Of a stretch of 7,811 bases of DNA, positions 1 to 4,700 are shown in pieces. A model generated the notes under the pieces. It made no database searches. It worked only from the letters and a program-made list of their open reading frames with translations, and was not told the origin of the DNA. The stretch comes from an uncultured Bacilli bacterium (GTDB taxonomy: Bacteria; Bacillota_I; Bacilli_A; RF39; UBA660): NCBI GenBank assembly GCA_947585065.1, contig CANPWX010000045.1, positions 1 through 7,811 of the forward strand, in the 5' to 3' direction. The translations under genes and the position numbers were made by a program. How positions within the stretch are numbered: the first letter of the stretch is position 1; every line of letters starts with the position of its first letter.

Positions 1-20
1 CACATAGACAAGAGGATCAT
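1..20 (-). CDS. Probable start of a gene running off the left edge (partial)
   Basis: On the minus strand an ATG at 20-18 is preceded by AAGGAGATACC, a strong Shine-Dalgarno sequence with ideal spacing. The six complete codons read MILLSM before the window ends. Nothing about function can be said from six residues. The call rests only on the ribosome binding site, the lack of a competing plus-strand gene, and the structured leader behind it. It could be a chance match, but strong SD sequences in this window otherwise all belong to genes. Confidence 0.4.
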
Positions 21-120
21 GGTATCTCCTTGTGAATCCTTGTCAAGCTCCGTCTGCTTGCGGCGGAGAATTTGACATAGAAAAATGTCATAAATTGTGA
101 TTTTGTCTTTTACAGAAGAC
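7..120 (-). promoter_or_regulatory. Structured leader with alternative hairpins before the minus-strand start
   Basis: Read on the minus strand, hairpins occur at 120-105 (GTCTT/AAGAC), 89-74 (GACAT/ATGTC) and 77-41. The last has an outer TGTCAA/TTGACA and an inner 7-bp GC-rich stem, 68-62 with 54-48. The segment at 46-39 (TTGACAAG) can instead pair with CTTGTC at 12-7, a downstream stem that encloses the SD and start codon. The two pairings exclude each other, as in a translational on/off switch. No known riboswitch class was recognised. The pairings are seen; the regulatory role is inferred. Confidence 0.35.
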
Positions 121-164
121 GAAATTGATTTTTTACTCTAAAATAACTAGGTATTCCTAAAATA

Positions 165-173
165 ATTATACCA
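165..173 (-). promoter_or_regulatory. Candidate extended -10 promoter for the left-edge minus-strand gene
   Basis: On the minus strand the sequence TGGTATAAT gives a perfect -10 hexamer with a TGN extension. The -35 position about 17 nt upstream (AATGAT) is poor, so the call depends on the extended -10. If used, the transcript would start near 158 and carry a leader of about 138 nt containing the hairpins at 7-120. Confidence 0.3.
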
Positions 174-204
174 AACATTTAATTTCAATCATTTTATGTG
201 AAGT

Positions 205-213
205 TGTGATAAT
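205..213 (+). promoter_or_regulatory. Weak candidate plus-strand extended -10 upstream of the 268-302 terminator
   Basis: TGTGATAAT gives an extended -10 (TGN plus GATAAT) without a good -35. It is listed because the strong terminator at 268-302 needs a plus-strand transcript to end and no gene lies between it and the left edge. A transcript from here would be about 80 nt, either a small RNA or an attenuated leader. Confidence is low. Confidence 0.2.
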
Positions 214-267
214 TTCGAAAGCTTTCTTCGACAAAAGTGAATGTCTACCCAAAAATAAATTTGCTTA

Positions 268-302
268 GACACTTATTCTAGCGAATGAGTGTCATTTTTT
301 TT
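268..302 (+). terminator. Strong Rho-independent terminator without an obvious upstream gene
   Basis: An 11-bp stem (268-278 with 283-293, one G-T wobble) closes a TAGC tetraloop and is followed by an A and eight T residues. The reverse complement has no T run, so it acts on plus-strand transcription. No ORF ends upstream of it in the window. TGTCTA at 242-247 can pair with TAGACA at 266-271, which would break the terminator stem, so an attenuator upstream of the bacteriocin operon is possible. Confidence 0.8.
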
Positions 303-515
303 GATTTAAAAATCTTATTATACAGTTTTTTCTATTATTGGAAATTTACAATTGCTTTACGCAAAATTCTATTGTATAGTTTCTGTAAAATTGTTTTCTC
401 AAAAATACTTAAAAATGTAAAATTGTGTAAAAATTTTAATTTTTTTTTAGAAATTTGCATGAAAAAAAAGGAAATTGACAATTTTTTTTGAATATATAAG
501 TAGGAGGACTTTTTT
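303..515 (+). other. AT-rich intergenic region upstream of the bacteriocin operon
   Basis: This stretch has no credible gene. The open frame crossing it begins inside the terminator stem, has no ribosome binding site and encodes a low-complexity F/K/L-rich product. A candidate promoter is TTGCTT (352-357), 17 nt, TATAGT (375-380). A TTGACA at 475-480 has a TATAAG only 14 nt downstream, too close and overlapping the ribosome binding site region. Loose repeats of TACAGTTT/TATAGTTT and TTTACAATTG/TGTAAAATTG are visible, but base composition makes them weak evidence for operators. Confidence 0.4.
352..380 (+). promoter_or_regulatory. Candidate promoter of the bacteriocin operon
   Basis: TTGCTT and TATAGT are separated by 17 nt. 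The -10 matches five of six consensus bases and the -35 matches its TTG. Transcription would start near 387, leaving a leader of about 130 nt before the exporter gene. This is the best-spaced pair found between the terminator and the start codon, but the region is so AT-rich that chance matches are likely. Confidence 0.3.
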
Positions 516-2555
516 ATGAAAACAATTTTACAACGTGATTTTAGAGACTGTGGTGTTACTTGTTTGGAATATATTATTGAATTTTATCACGGTTATGTTC
601 CTATTGAAAAATTAAGAGAAGATACTTTTACTAATCAAAAAGGGTGTACTGCTTATCATTTAGTCGAAACTTTAAAAAAATATCAATTTGATTCTTATGG
701 CGAGAAAACAGATGTTGCTCATTTAAAAGAAATTCCACTTCCTGCCATATTACATTTTCAATTGCCAAATGGAATGCAACATTTTGTTGTTTTGACTCAT
801 GTGAGTGAGAATCATATTACAATTATGGATCCTTCTTCTGGCAGGCGTACTCTTACTAAAAGAGAATTGGGTTCTTTGTGGGATGGAGTTGTTTTAATTG
901 CAGTGCCACTTACTTTTATTCCAAGAATTCCAAAAGAAAAAAGTATTCAAAAACAAATTTTTCATTTTGTTAAACAAGAAAGAAAAAATATTGGGAAAAT
1001 TTTTGCTTTAAGTTTAGGGGTTTCACTTATTACTATTTTATCTAGTTTTTATTTAAAAATTGGGATGGAGTACAGTAGTATTTTGAATATGGAAGAATTG
1101 AAAAAAATTGTTTTAATTTTTGGAGTGTTACTTATTTTAAAATGTATTTTTTCTTTTGGAAAAGAATTTGCTAAAATTTATTTAGAACAGAATATTGATG
1201 TAAGTTATTTGTTTTCTTTTTTTACGCATATTCTTAAACTTCCTGTTCAAAAATTTGAAAGTTATCATGTTGGTGATCTTTTAACTAGAATGGATGAGGC
1301 AGGAGAGTGGAAAGAGTTATTTTCTCATGTTTGTATCAATTTTTTATTAGAAGGAACGTTAGCAGTATTTTCTTTGTTTATTTTGTTTTTTATTGAATGG
1401 CATTTAGCTCTTTTTATCGCGATTGGAATGCTTATTTATGTTTTTTTAGGAATTGTAACTTCTCGACCTTTTTATCAAATTATAAAAAAAATGATGGAAA
1501 ATAATCGGGAAATGAATGAATATTTTGTTGGTGAATTTCAAATGTATGAAAGTATTAAAAATTTAAATGTTACTTCTCTAAGGACTAATGAGGCTGAAGA
1601 ATGTTTATGTAGGATTATTCAAAAAAATACAGAAGAAAAAAAATATGCTTTATTTTACAATACAATTAAAGAATATTTTTTAGAACTCTTATTATTTGGT
1701 ATTACTACTTATGGAATTTTCTTAATTGGAAATCAACAAATTTCTATTTATGATTTTTTAGTATTTCAGAATTTATATCTCTATTTTATTAGTCCTTTTA
1801 AAGAGTTAACGGATTTGTTACCGAAGTTTTATTATATGAAAGGGATTACGTCTAAACTTGGTGAGATGCTAGCAATTCCTGAAGAGATTTGTGAAAATAC
1901 TTCTTTGATTCCTGTTCCTAGTATTCAAATTGATCATTTAACTTATTCTTATAATGATGTAGTGAATCAAATTGAAGATGTTTCTTTTAAAGTTAAAGCG
2001 AAAGAACATATCTTTTTAGATGGACCGAGTGGTTGTGGAAAAAGTACTGTTTGTAAAATTCTTCATAAAGATTTAAAAGATTATATGGGGAAAATTACTT
2101 TTTTAGAAAAAGATTTAGAAGATTATACTTTATCTGAAATTAGAAATTCAGTTCTTTATTTAAGTCAAAAAGAACAAATTCAAGTAGGAACGATTGAAGA
2201 AAATATTTTATTTGGAGAGGTTAAGAGTGAACGTTTTGATGAAGTATGTAGAGTTTGTGAGATTGAATCTATTGTTGCTAAAAAGCCTCTTCGTTATCAA
2301 TCTATTATTAATGAAACGATGGTTTCTGGTGGTGAAAAACAACGGATTATGTTGGCTCGAACTATTATGAAAGAGGGAAGTGTTTACTTATTTGATGAAG
2401 CGTTAAGTGAAGTAGAAGAAGAAATGGAAGAACGTATTATTACAAATTTGAGAAAGTTTTTAAAAGGGAAAACTTTAATTTATATTAGTCATAAAGATCA
2501 TAGTTCATTATTTGAAAGGAGGGTTTTCTTTGCAAACAAAAAATCCATATCATAA
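516..2555 (+). CDS. Peptidase-containing (C39) bacteriocin ABC exporter
   Basis: A 679-aa membrane exporter that should remove double-glycine leaders and secrete the peptides encoded downstream. Residues 1-130 form a C39 cysteine peptidase: oxyanion Gln6, catalytic Cys12 in RDFRDCGVTC, His89 in MQHFVVL and Asp105 in IMDPSSG. Residues about 160-430 hold roughly six membrane segments. The nucleotide-binding domain shows Walker A GPSGCGKST (503-511), Q-loop Gln551, signature VSGGEKQR (603-610), Walker B VYLFDEA (623-629, catalytic Glu628) and switch His659. The D-loop reads SEVE instead of the usual SALD. The start has AGGAGG 8 nt upstream. It is slightly shorter than typical family members (about 700-730 aa) but complete. 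The 3' end overlaps the next gene by 26 nt. All catalytic positions are intact, so the identification is secure; the exact substrates are inferred from the neighbours. Confidence 0.95.
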   Translation: MKTILQRDFRDCGVTCLEYIIEFYHGYVPIEKLREDTFTNQKGCTAYHLVETLKKYQFDSYGEKTDVAHLKEIPLPAILHFQLPNGMQHFVVLTHVSENHITIMDPSSGRRTLTKRELGSLWDGVVLIAVPLTFIPRIPKEKSIQKQIFHFVKQERKNIGKIFALSLGVSLITILSSFYLKIGMEYSSILNMEELKKIVLIFGVLLILKCIFSFGKEFAKIYLEQNIDVSYLFSFFTHILKLPVQKFESYHVGDLLTRMDEAGEWKELFSHVCINFLLEGTLAVFSLFILFFIEWHLALFIAIGMLIYVFLGIVTSRPFYQIIKKMMENNREMNEYFVGEFQMYESIKNLNVTSLRTNEAEECLCRIIQKNTEEKKYALFYNTIKEYFLELLLFGITTYGIFLIGNQQISIYDFLVFQNLYLYFISPFKELTDLLPKFYYMKGITSKLGEMLAIPEEICENTSLIPVPSIQIDHLTYSYNDVVNQIEDVSFKVKAKEHIFLDGPSGCGKSTVCKILHKDLKDYMGKITFLEKDLEDYTLSEIRNSVLYLSQKEQIQVGTIEENILFGEVKSERFDEVCRVCEIESIVAKKPLRYQSIINETMVSGGEKQRIMLARTIMKEGSVYLFDEALSEVEEEMEERIITNLRKFLKGKTLIYISHKDHSSLFERRVFFANKKSIS

Positions 2556-2973
2556 TATTTATGCTGTAACACATAGAAAGAGTCATGATGGTTTTATTTT
2601 TCTTTTCTGTTTTCTTCTTTTAGGAGTTGTTTTGTTTTGGATGGCTCATTCTCAGTTTGTTTCCTTTTTCGAATTAGAAGGAATTTATGAATGTAGTAGT
2701 GTTTGTACTCTTCGAACTGTGATTCCTTATTCCATTGCAAAATCTTTAAGTACGGAAGATCATATTTTATTAAATGATCAAGAATTAGCTTTGAAAGTGA
2801 AAGAATTTGGGAGTGTAGAAGTCGTTGGAACTAGGGCTTTTCAGAATATTTTGTTAGAAGTTCCCAAACAAAATTATTATTCTAAAGAAACTGTTTCTTT
2901 GAAACTGATTCAAGGGAAGAAAAGTTTATTAAAAATTATTTATGAGACCTTGAAAGGAGGTGATGCAAAATGA
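2530..2973 (+). CDS. HlyD-like mini-accessory protein of the bacteriocin exporter
   Basis: The likely start is TTG 2530, because AAAGGAGGG (2515-2523) lies just upstream; an in-frame TTG at 2512 would put that site inside the gene. The product is 147 aa. It has a short charged N-terminus, one membrane segment (about residues 21-39) and an extracytoplasmic domain of about 105 residues rich in beta-type sequence, ending in QGKKSLLKIIYETL. That ending resembles the C-terminus of HlyD/MesE-type adaptors that partner C39 exporters. Ordinary adaptors are about 400-470 aa with a long coiled-coil hairpin and lipoyl domain; both are absent here. Cys55 and Cys59 could form a disulfide. Position between exporter and peptide genes supports a role in export. 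HlyD relationship is an inference from the ending, topology and context; an immunity protein is an alternative. Confidence 0.65.
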   Translation: MQTKNPYHNIYAVTHRKSHDGFIFLFCFLLLGVVLFWMAHSQFVSFFELEGIYECSSVCTLRTVIPYSIAKSLSTEDHILLNDQELALKVKEFGSVEVVGTRAFQNILLEVPKQNYYSKETVSLKLIQGKKSLLKIIYETLKGGDAK

Positions 2974-3110
2974 TGAAAAAAGAAGAGTTATTAACCGTTT
3001 CTGGTGGCGGGGCTAACTGGGCCCTTATCGGTGGGGTACTTGTTGGAATATTGGCTTTCTTTGGTGGTTTTTTAGATGGCCTTACAAGACCTTTATCATG
3101 CAATAAATAG
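2970..3110 (+). CDS. Class II bacteriocin precursor peptide 1 (double-glycine leader, GxxxG)
   Basis: A 46-aa ORF preceded by a near-perfect ribosome binding site (AAAGGAGGTGAT, 2953-2964) and overlapping the preceding stop as ATGA, so translation is probably coupled. Residues 1-13 (MMKKEELLTVSGG) are a double-glycine leader with Glu at -8, Leu at -7 and Val at -4, the pattern cut by C39 exporters. The 33-aa mature part starts GANWALIGG and contains GxxxG at 22-26 and 33-37 within a hydrophobic helix, then a polar tail RPLSCNK with a single Cys44. This fits one half of a two-peptide, membrane-permeabilising class IIb bacteriocin. A secreted signal peptide is less likely given the glycine-zipper helix. 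Confidence 0.87.
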   Translation: MMKKEELLTVSGGGANWALIGGVLVGILAFFGGFLDGLTRPLSCNK

Positions 3111-3125
3111 AAAGGAATGAGGATT

Positions 3126-3281
3126 ATGCGCATGAATTGTCAAGAATTATTAGAAACAGAGGGAGGTGCGATTACAGCAACTTTAGTGAATGCAATTATT
3201 AGTGGTGTTCAAAAAATCTTTGAATTTGGGAGATCTGTTGGTTCTTCTTTAGGACGTTTTCTTACCCATCGCTTTTGTTAA
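3126..3281 (+). CDS. Class II bacteriocin precursor peptide 2 (double-glycine leader, GxxxGxxxG)
   Basis: A 51-aa ORF 15 nt after peptide 1. Two starts are possible: ATG 3126 (AGGA 9 nt upstream) or ATG 3132 (GAGG 9 nt upstream; 49 aa). The leader MRMNCQELLETEGG has Glu at -8 and Leu at -7, aligned with peptide 1. The 37-aa mature part begins AITATLVNAI and carries a continuous GxxxGxxxG at residues 35-39-43, followed by a cationic tail ending RFLTHRFC. The helix is amphipathic and positively charged. Complementary GxxxG helices in two adjacent peptides are the hallmark of class IIb pairs. The last codons abut an IS relic, so the native C-terminus may have been altered. Confidence 0.84.
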   Translation: MRMNCQELLETEGGAITATLVNAIISGVQKIFEFGRSVGSSLGRFLTHRFC

Positions 3282-3287
3282 AAAAGA

Positions 3288-3317
3288 TTGACAATCAAAT
3301 TTTTGATGTGGTACAAT
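3288..3317 (+). promoter_or_regulatory. Promoter of the TnpB-derived gene
   Basis: TTGACA (3288-3293) and TACAAT (3312-3317) are 18 nt apart, an excellent sigma-A-type promoter. The spacer contains ATCAAATTTTTGAT (3294-3307), an inverted repeat that could be an operator or the subterminal hairpin of an IS200/IS605 left end. Because the promoter covers 3288-3317, the gene's true start is the downstream ATG at 3345, not an in-frame codon at 3288. Confidence 0.75.
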
Positions 3318-3344
3318 GTTATCAGATTATGGGAGGTTAAAGTT

Positions 3345-4037
3345 ATGAACTATTATCAAATGTATGAAATTCGTATTTACCCAACAAAAGAACAAGAAGA
3401 ACTTATTCATGAGCTTTTTCGTATTACGAGATTTCTTTATAATAAGTTATTAGAACAGAAAAAAAATCAAAATACGATTTCAAAAACTCAGTTATTTCAA
3501 TCTTTAGAACAATATTATTTAAAGTATCCTTTTATTAAAAAGATGAATCTTTCTTTTGAGTATCTTGTAGCAGAAGTATTACGTAAAAAAGCTACTTTTA
3601 AAAAGATGGGTGTAAAAGAAGAGATGCGACTTTATCTTACTCATCCAGTAGTGATTGATCATCAATCTTTCGAATTGCCTGTTATAGAATCTGTTAAAAT
3701 AAGAGGATATAAAGATCTTTGGGGAAAAAGCTTTTTTCCAAAGTATGTAAAAATTAAAAAGATAGGTACTAAGTATTATTGTGATCTTTTAGTTCAAAAG
3801 TTTTATCAAGAACCTTTCTTCCTTGTTAATTTAAAATGCCCCACGATTGTTCCTGTTTTGGAACAAATTCGTAATTATAATTCTTTGATTTCTCATTTAA
3901 ATGTAAAATTAGCTCGATGTCAAAAGAATAGCCATAATTCTTTAAAAATTATGGAAAAAATTGAGAATTTGGAACGAAAAAGAAAGAATGCTATTAAAAA
4001 AAACATTCCTTGGGGTATTAAAGAAATAAAAATTTAA
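3345..4037 (+). CDS. TnpB-like protein lacking the RuvC nuclease core (probable relic)
   Basis: The start at 3345 has GGGAGG 8 nt upstream; the product is 230 aa. Residues 5-40 (YEIRIYPTKEQEEL, then FRITRFLYNKLLEQ) match the N-terminal helical region of IS200/IS605 OrfB/TnpB. Residues 113-151 (VKIRGYKDL, KIGTKYYCDLLVQ) match the beta-barrel (WED) part. Residues about 175-215 (LNVKLARCQKNSHNS, EKIENLERKRK) look like the lysine-rich coiled coil that normally follows RuvC-I. The RuvC-I GxDxG motif, RuvC-II Glu, CxxC zinc ribbon and RuvC-III Asp are all missing; normal TnpB is about 370-430 aa. The C-terminus IPWGIKEIKI resembles the usual TnpB tail (...EIKAC...), so the middle appears deleted. 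It should be nuclease-dead: either a decaying relic, or less likely a domesticated RNA-guided DNA-binding protein of the TldR kind. Confidence 0.75.
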   Translation: MNYYQMYEIRIYPTKEQEELIHELFRITRFLYNKLLEQKKNQNTISKTQLFQSLEQYYLKYPFIKKMNLSFEYLVAEVLRKKATFKKMGVKEEMRLYLTHPVVIDHQSFELPVIESVKIRGYKDLWGKSFFPKYVKIKKIGTKYYCDLLVQKFYQEPFFLVNLKCPTIVPVLEQIRNYNSLISHLNVKLARCQKNSHNSLKIMEKIENLERKRKNAIKKNIPWGIKEIKI

Positions 4038-4042
4038 AATTT
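4029..4042 (+). repeat. 7-bp tandem duplication that frameshifts the TnpB tail
   Basis: AAAATTT occurs twice in direct succession (4029-4035, 4036-4042). The second copy shifts the frame and creates the TAA at 4035-4037. Without one copy the frame would continue KICTAATVGCV and stop at TGA 4069-4071, giving a tail of the form EIKICTAATVGCV that resembles the EIKAC ending of many TnpB proteins. This points to a recent slippage mutation. Confidence 0.65.
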
Positions 4043-4086
4043 GCACGGCTGCGACGGTCGGGTGTGTCTGATTTTTTTTGAATCAG
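4043..4086 (+). ncRNA. GC-rich hairpin segment, possible omegaRNA 3' part or end of the IS transcript
   Basis: Bases 4043-4066 are much more GC-rich than anything around them and can fold as GCAC-GGCT / GGTC-GTGT with a GCGAC loop, using wobbles and a GG bulge. This is followed by CTGA and eight T residues, so it could also end plus-strand transcription. A second stem, CTGATT (4068-4073) with AATCAG (4081-4086), overlaps the T run. In TnpB elements the guide RNA scaffold occupies exactly this place, spanning the end of tnpB and the right end. The RNA function is inferred from position only. Confidence 0.35.
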
Positions 4087-4108
4087 AAAAAAGTCCATTG
4101 GGACTTTC
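4086..4108 (-). terminator. Rho-independent terminator of the minus-strand XRE regulator
   Basis: On the minus strand a 7-bp perfect stem AAAGTCC/GGACTTT with a CAAT loop runs into six T residues (GGACTTTTTTC). It lies about 26 nt past the regulator's stop codon. In the plus direction no T run follows the stem (TTTCCG), so it serves the minus strand. It might also be the right-end hairpin of the adjacent IS relic. Confidence 0.6.
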
Positions 4109-4133
4109 CGTTTCAGAAGGGAAAATTCAAAAT

Positions 4134-4565
4134 TTATTTTTTATCACAAATAGAATCCGCGGATACTTTATAATGAATACATATGGCATAAAGAAACGCG
4201 GTTAGAATAGTTGTTTTCCCATTTTCATAAGATGATATTGTAGACTGGGTTGTATTAAGTACTTTGGCAAGATTTTGTTGTGTTATGTGTTTTTCTTCAC
4301 GAAGCTCATATAAATGTTTTCCAATTACTTTTGCATCCAGTTTTCTTTTTTCTAAAACTCTTGTTTTATCTTTGTTTAATCCAAGTCCAAAATCAAGGCT
4401 TGTTTGGGCCATATTGCAAAGTGTTATAAAATGTTTTAAAGGAATTACTTTTTCACCAGTTTCCCACCTAGAGATTGTTGATTTGGTTAAATTTAGTTTT
4501 TTTGCTAGTTCTCTTTGGGAAAGACCAATGCGTTCTCTTAGAAAACGAATTCGTTCAAAATTCAT
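4134..4565 (-). CDS. XRE-family transcriptional regulator with two helix-turn-helix domains
   Basis: A 143-aa cytoplasmic DNA-binding protein. The first HTH_3 domain spans about residues 5-57 (GLSQRELAKKL, then TKSTISRWETGEKVIP) and the second about 81-137 (ITQQNLAKVLN, then TQSTISSYENGKTTI). Both have the canonical Q-x(3)-A and S-x-I-S-x-(W/Y)-E-x-G signatures, so both should bind DNA. There is no ligand-binding or peptidase domain. The start is set by GGTGAT 3 nt upstream of ATG on the minus strand. It is convergent with the TnpB relic and divergent from the membrane-protein gene, with which it shares a 135-bp intergenic region. Its targets are unknown; autoregulation and control of the divergent gene are the simplest expectation, and control of the bacteriocin operon is possible. 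Confidence 0.88.
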   Translation of the reverse strand: MNFERIRFLRERIGLSQRELAKKLNLTKSTISRWETGEKVIPLKHFITLCNMAQTSLDFGLGLNKDKTRVLEKRKLDAKVIGKHLYELREEKHITQQNLAKVLNTTQSTISSYENGKTTILTAFLYAICIHYKVSADSICDKK

Positions 4566-4595
4566 ACTATCACCGTTAGTAATTTTCTCATTGAA

Positions 4596-4617
4596 ACGAA
4601 ATTTATTCCTTTTTCGT
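4596..4617. promoter_or_regulatory. Candidate operator (inverted repeat) between the divergent genes
   Basis: ACGAAA (4596-4601) and TTTCGT (4612-4617) are inverted with a 10-nt spacer, so their centres are about 16 bp apart. It sits in the short region between the XRE gene and the membrane-protein promoter, 31 bp from the regulator's start codon. This is the position expected for an autoregulatory site, but the arms are short and the region is AT-rich. Confidence 0.25.
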
Positions 4618-4649
4618 CCCTTTTATACGATATATTTCTTTTTTAGGGA

Positions 4650-4679
4650 TTGACGAGTGAATATAAAAAATTATAAAAT
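4650..4679 (+). promoter_or_regulatory. Promoter of the four-TM membrane protein gene
   Basis: TTGACG (4650-4655) is followed by TATAAA (4672-4677, 16-nt spacer) or TAAAAT (4674-4679, 18-nt spacer). Transcription would begin near 4685, giving a very short leader of about 15 nt before ATG 4701. The short leader is consistent with the ribosome binding site being only GGTGAT. Confidence 0.6.
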
Positions 4680-4700
4680 AGAGTTGTTCTGGTGATTCTT

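Larger units (their letters stand above)
3282..4116 (+). mobile_element. Degenerate IS200/IS605-type (TnpB-only) element; boundaries approximate
   Basis: The element is inferred from the TnpB-derived gene, its own promoter with a palindromic spacer at the left, and a GC-rich, hairpin-bearing segment beyond the gene at the right where such elements carry the omegaRNA and right end. No TnpA transposase is present, as in IS1341-type elements. These elements make no target duplications or terminal inverted repeats, so exact ends cannot be read. The left end must lie at or before 3288 and may reach into the end of the second bacteriocin peptide. The right end probably lies in 4086-4130, before the stop of the converging regulator gene. 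Confidence 0.5.

Noticed and set aside
285..491. 68-codon plus-strand open frame
   Set aside because: It starts inside the stem of the terminator at 268-302, lacks a ribosome binding site and encodes low-complexity F/K/L/N-rich sequence dictated by AT content.
475..500. TTGACA followed by TATAAG just before the exporter gene
   Set aside because: The spacer is only 14 nt and the start point would fall on the ribosome binding site, so it is unlikely to be the operon promoter.
2936..3133. 65-codon minus-strand open frame
   Set aside because: It lies antisense to the two bacteriocin peptide genes, which have strong ribosome binding sites and matching leaders; its proline-rich product is the reverse of glycine codons.
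3288..3344. Upstream TTG extension of the TnpB-like gene
   Set aside because: The extension covers the -35 and -10 hexamers; the ATG at 3345 has a proper ribosome binding site and begins the conserved N-terminal region.
4264..4653. 129-codon plus-strand open frame
   Set aside because: It is antisense to the two-HTH regulator, whose motifs are unmistakable, and it has no ribosome binding site.
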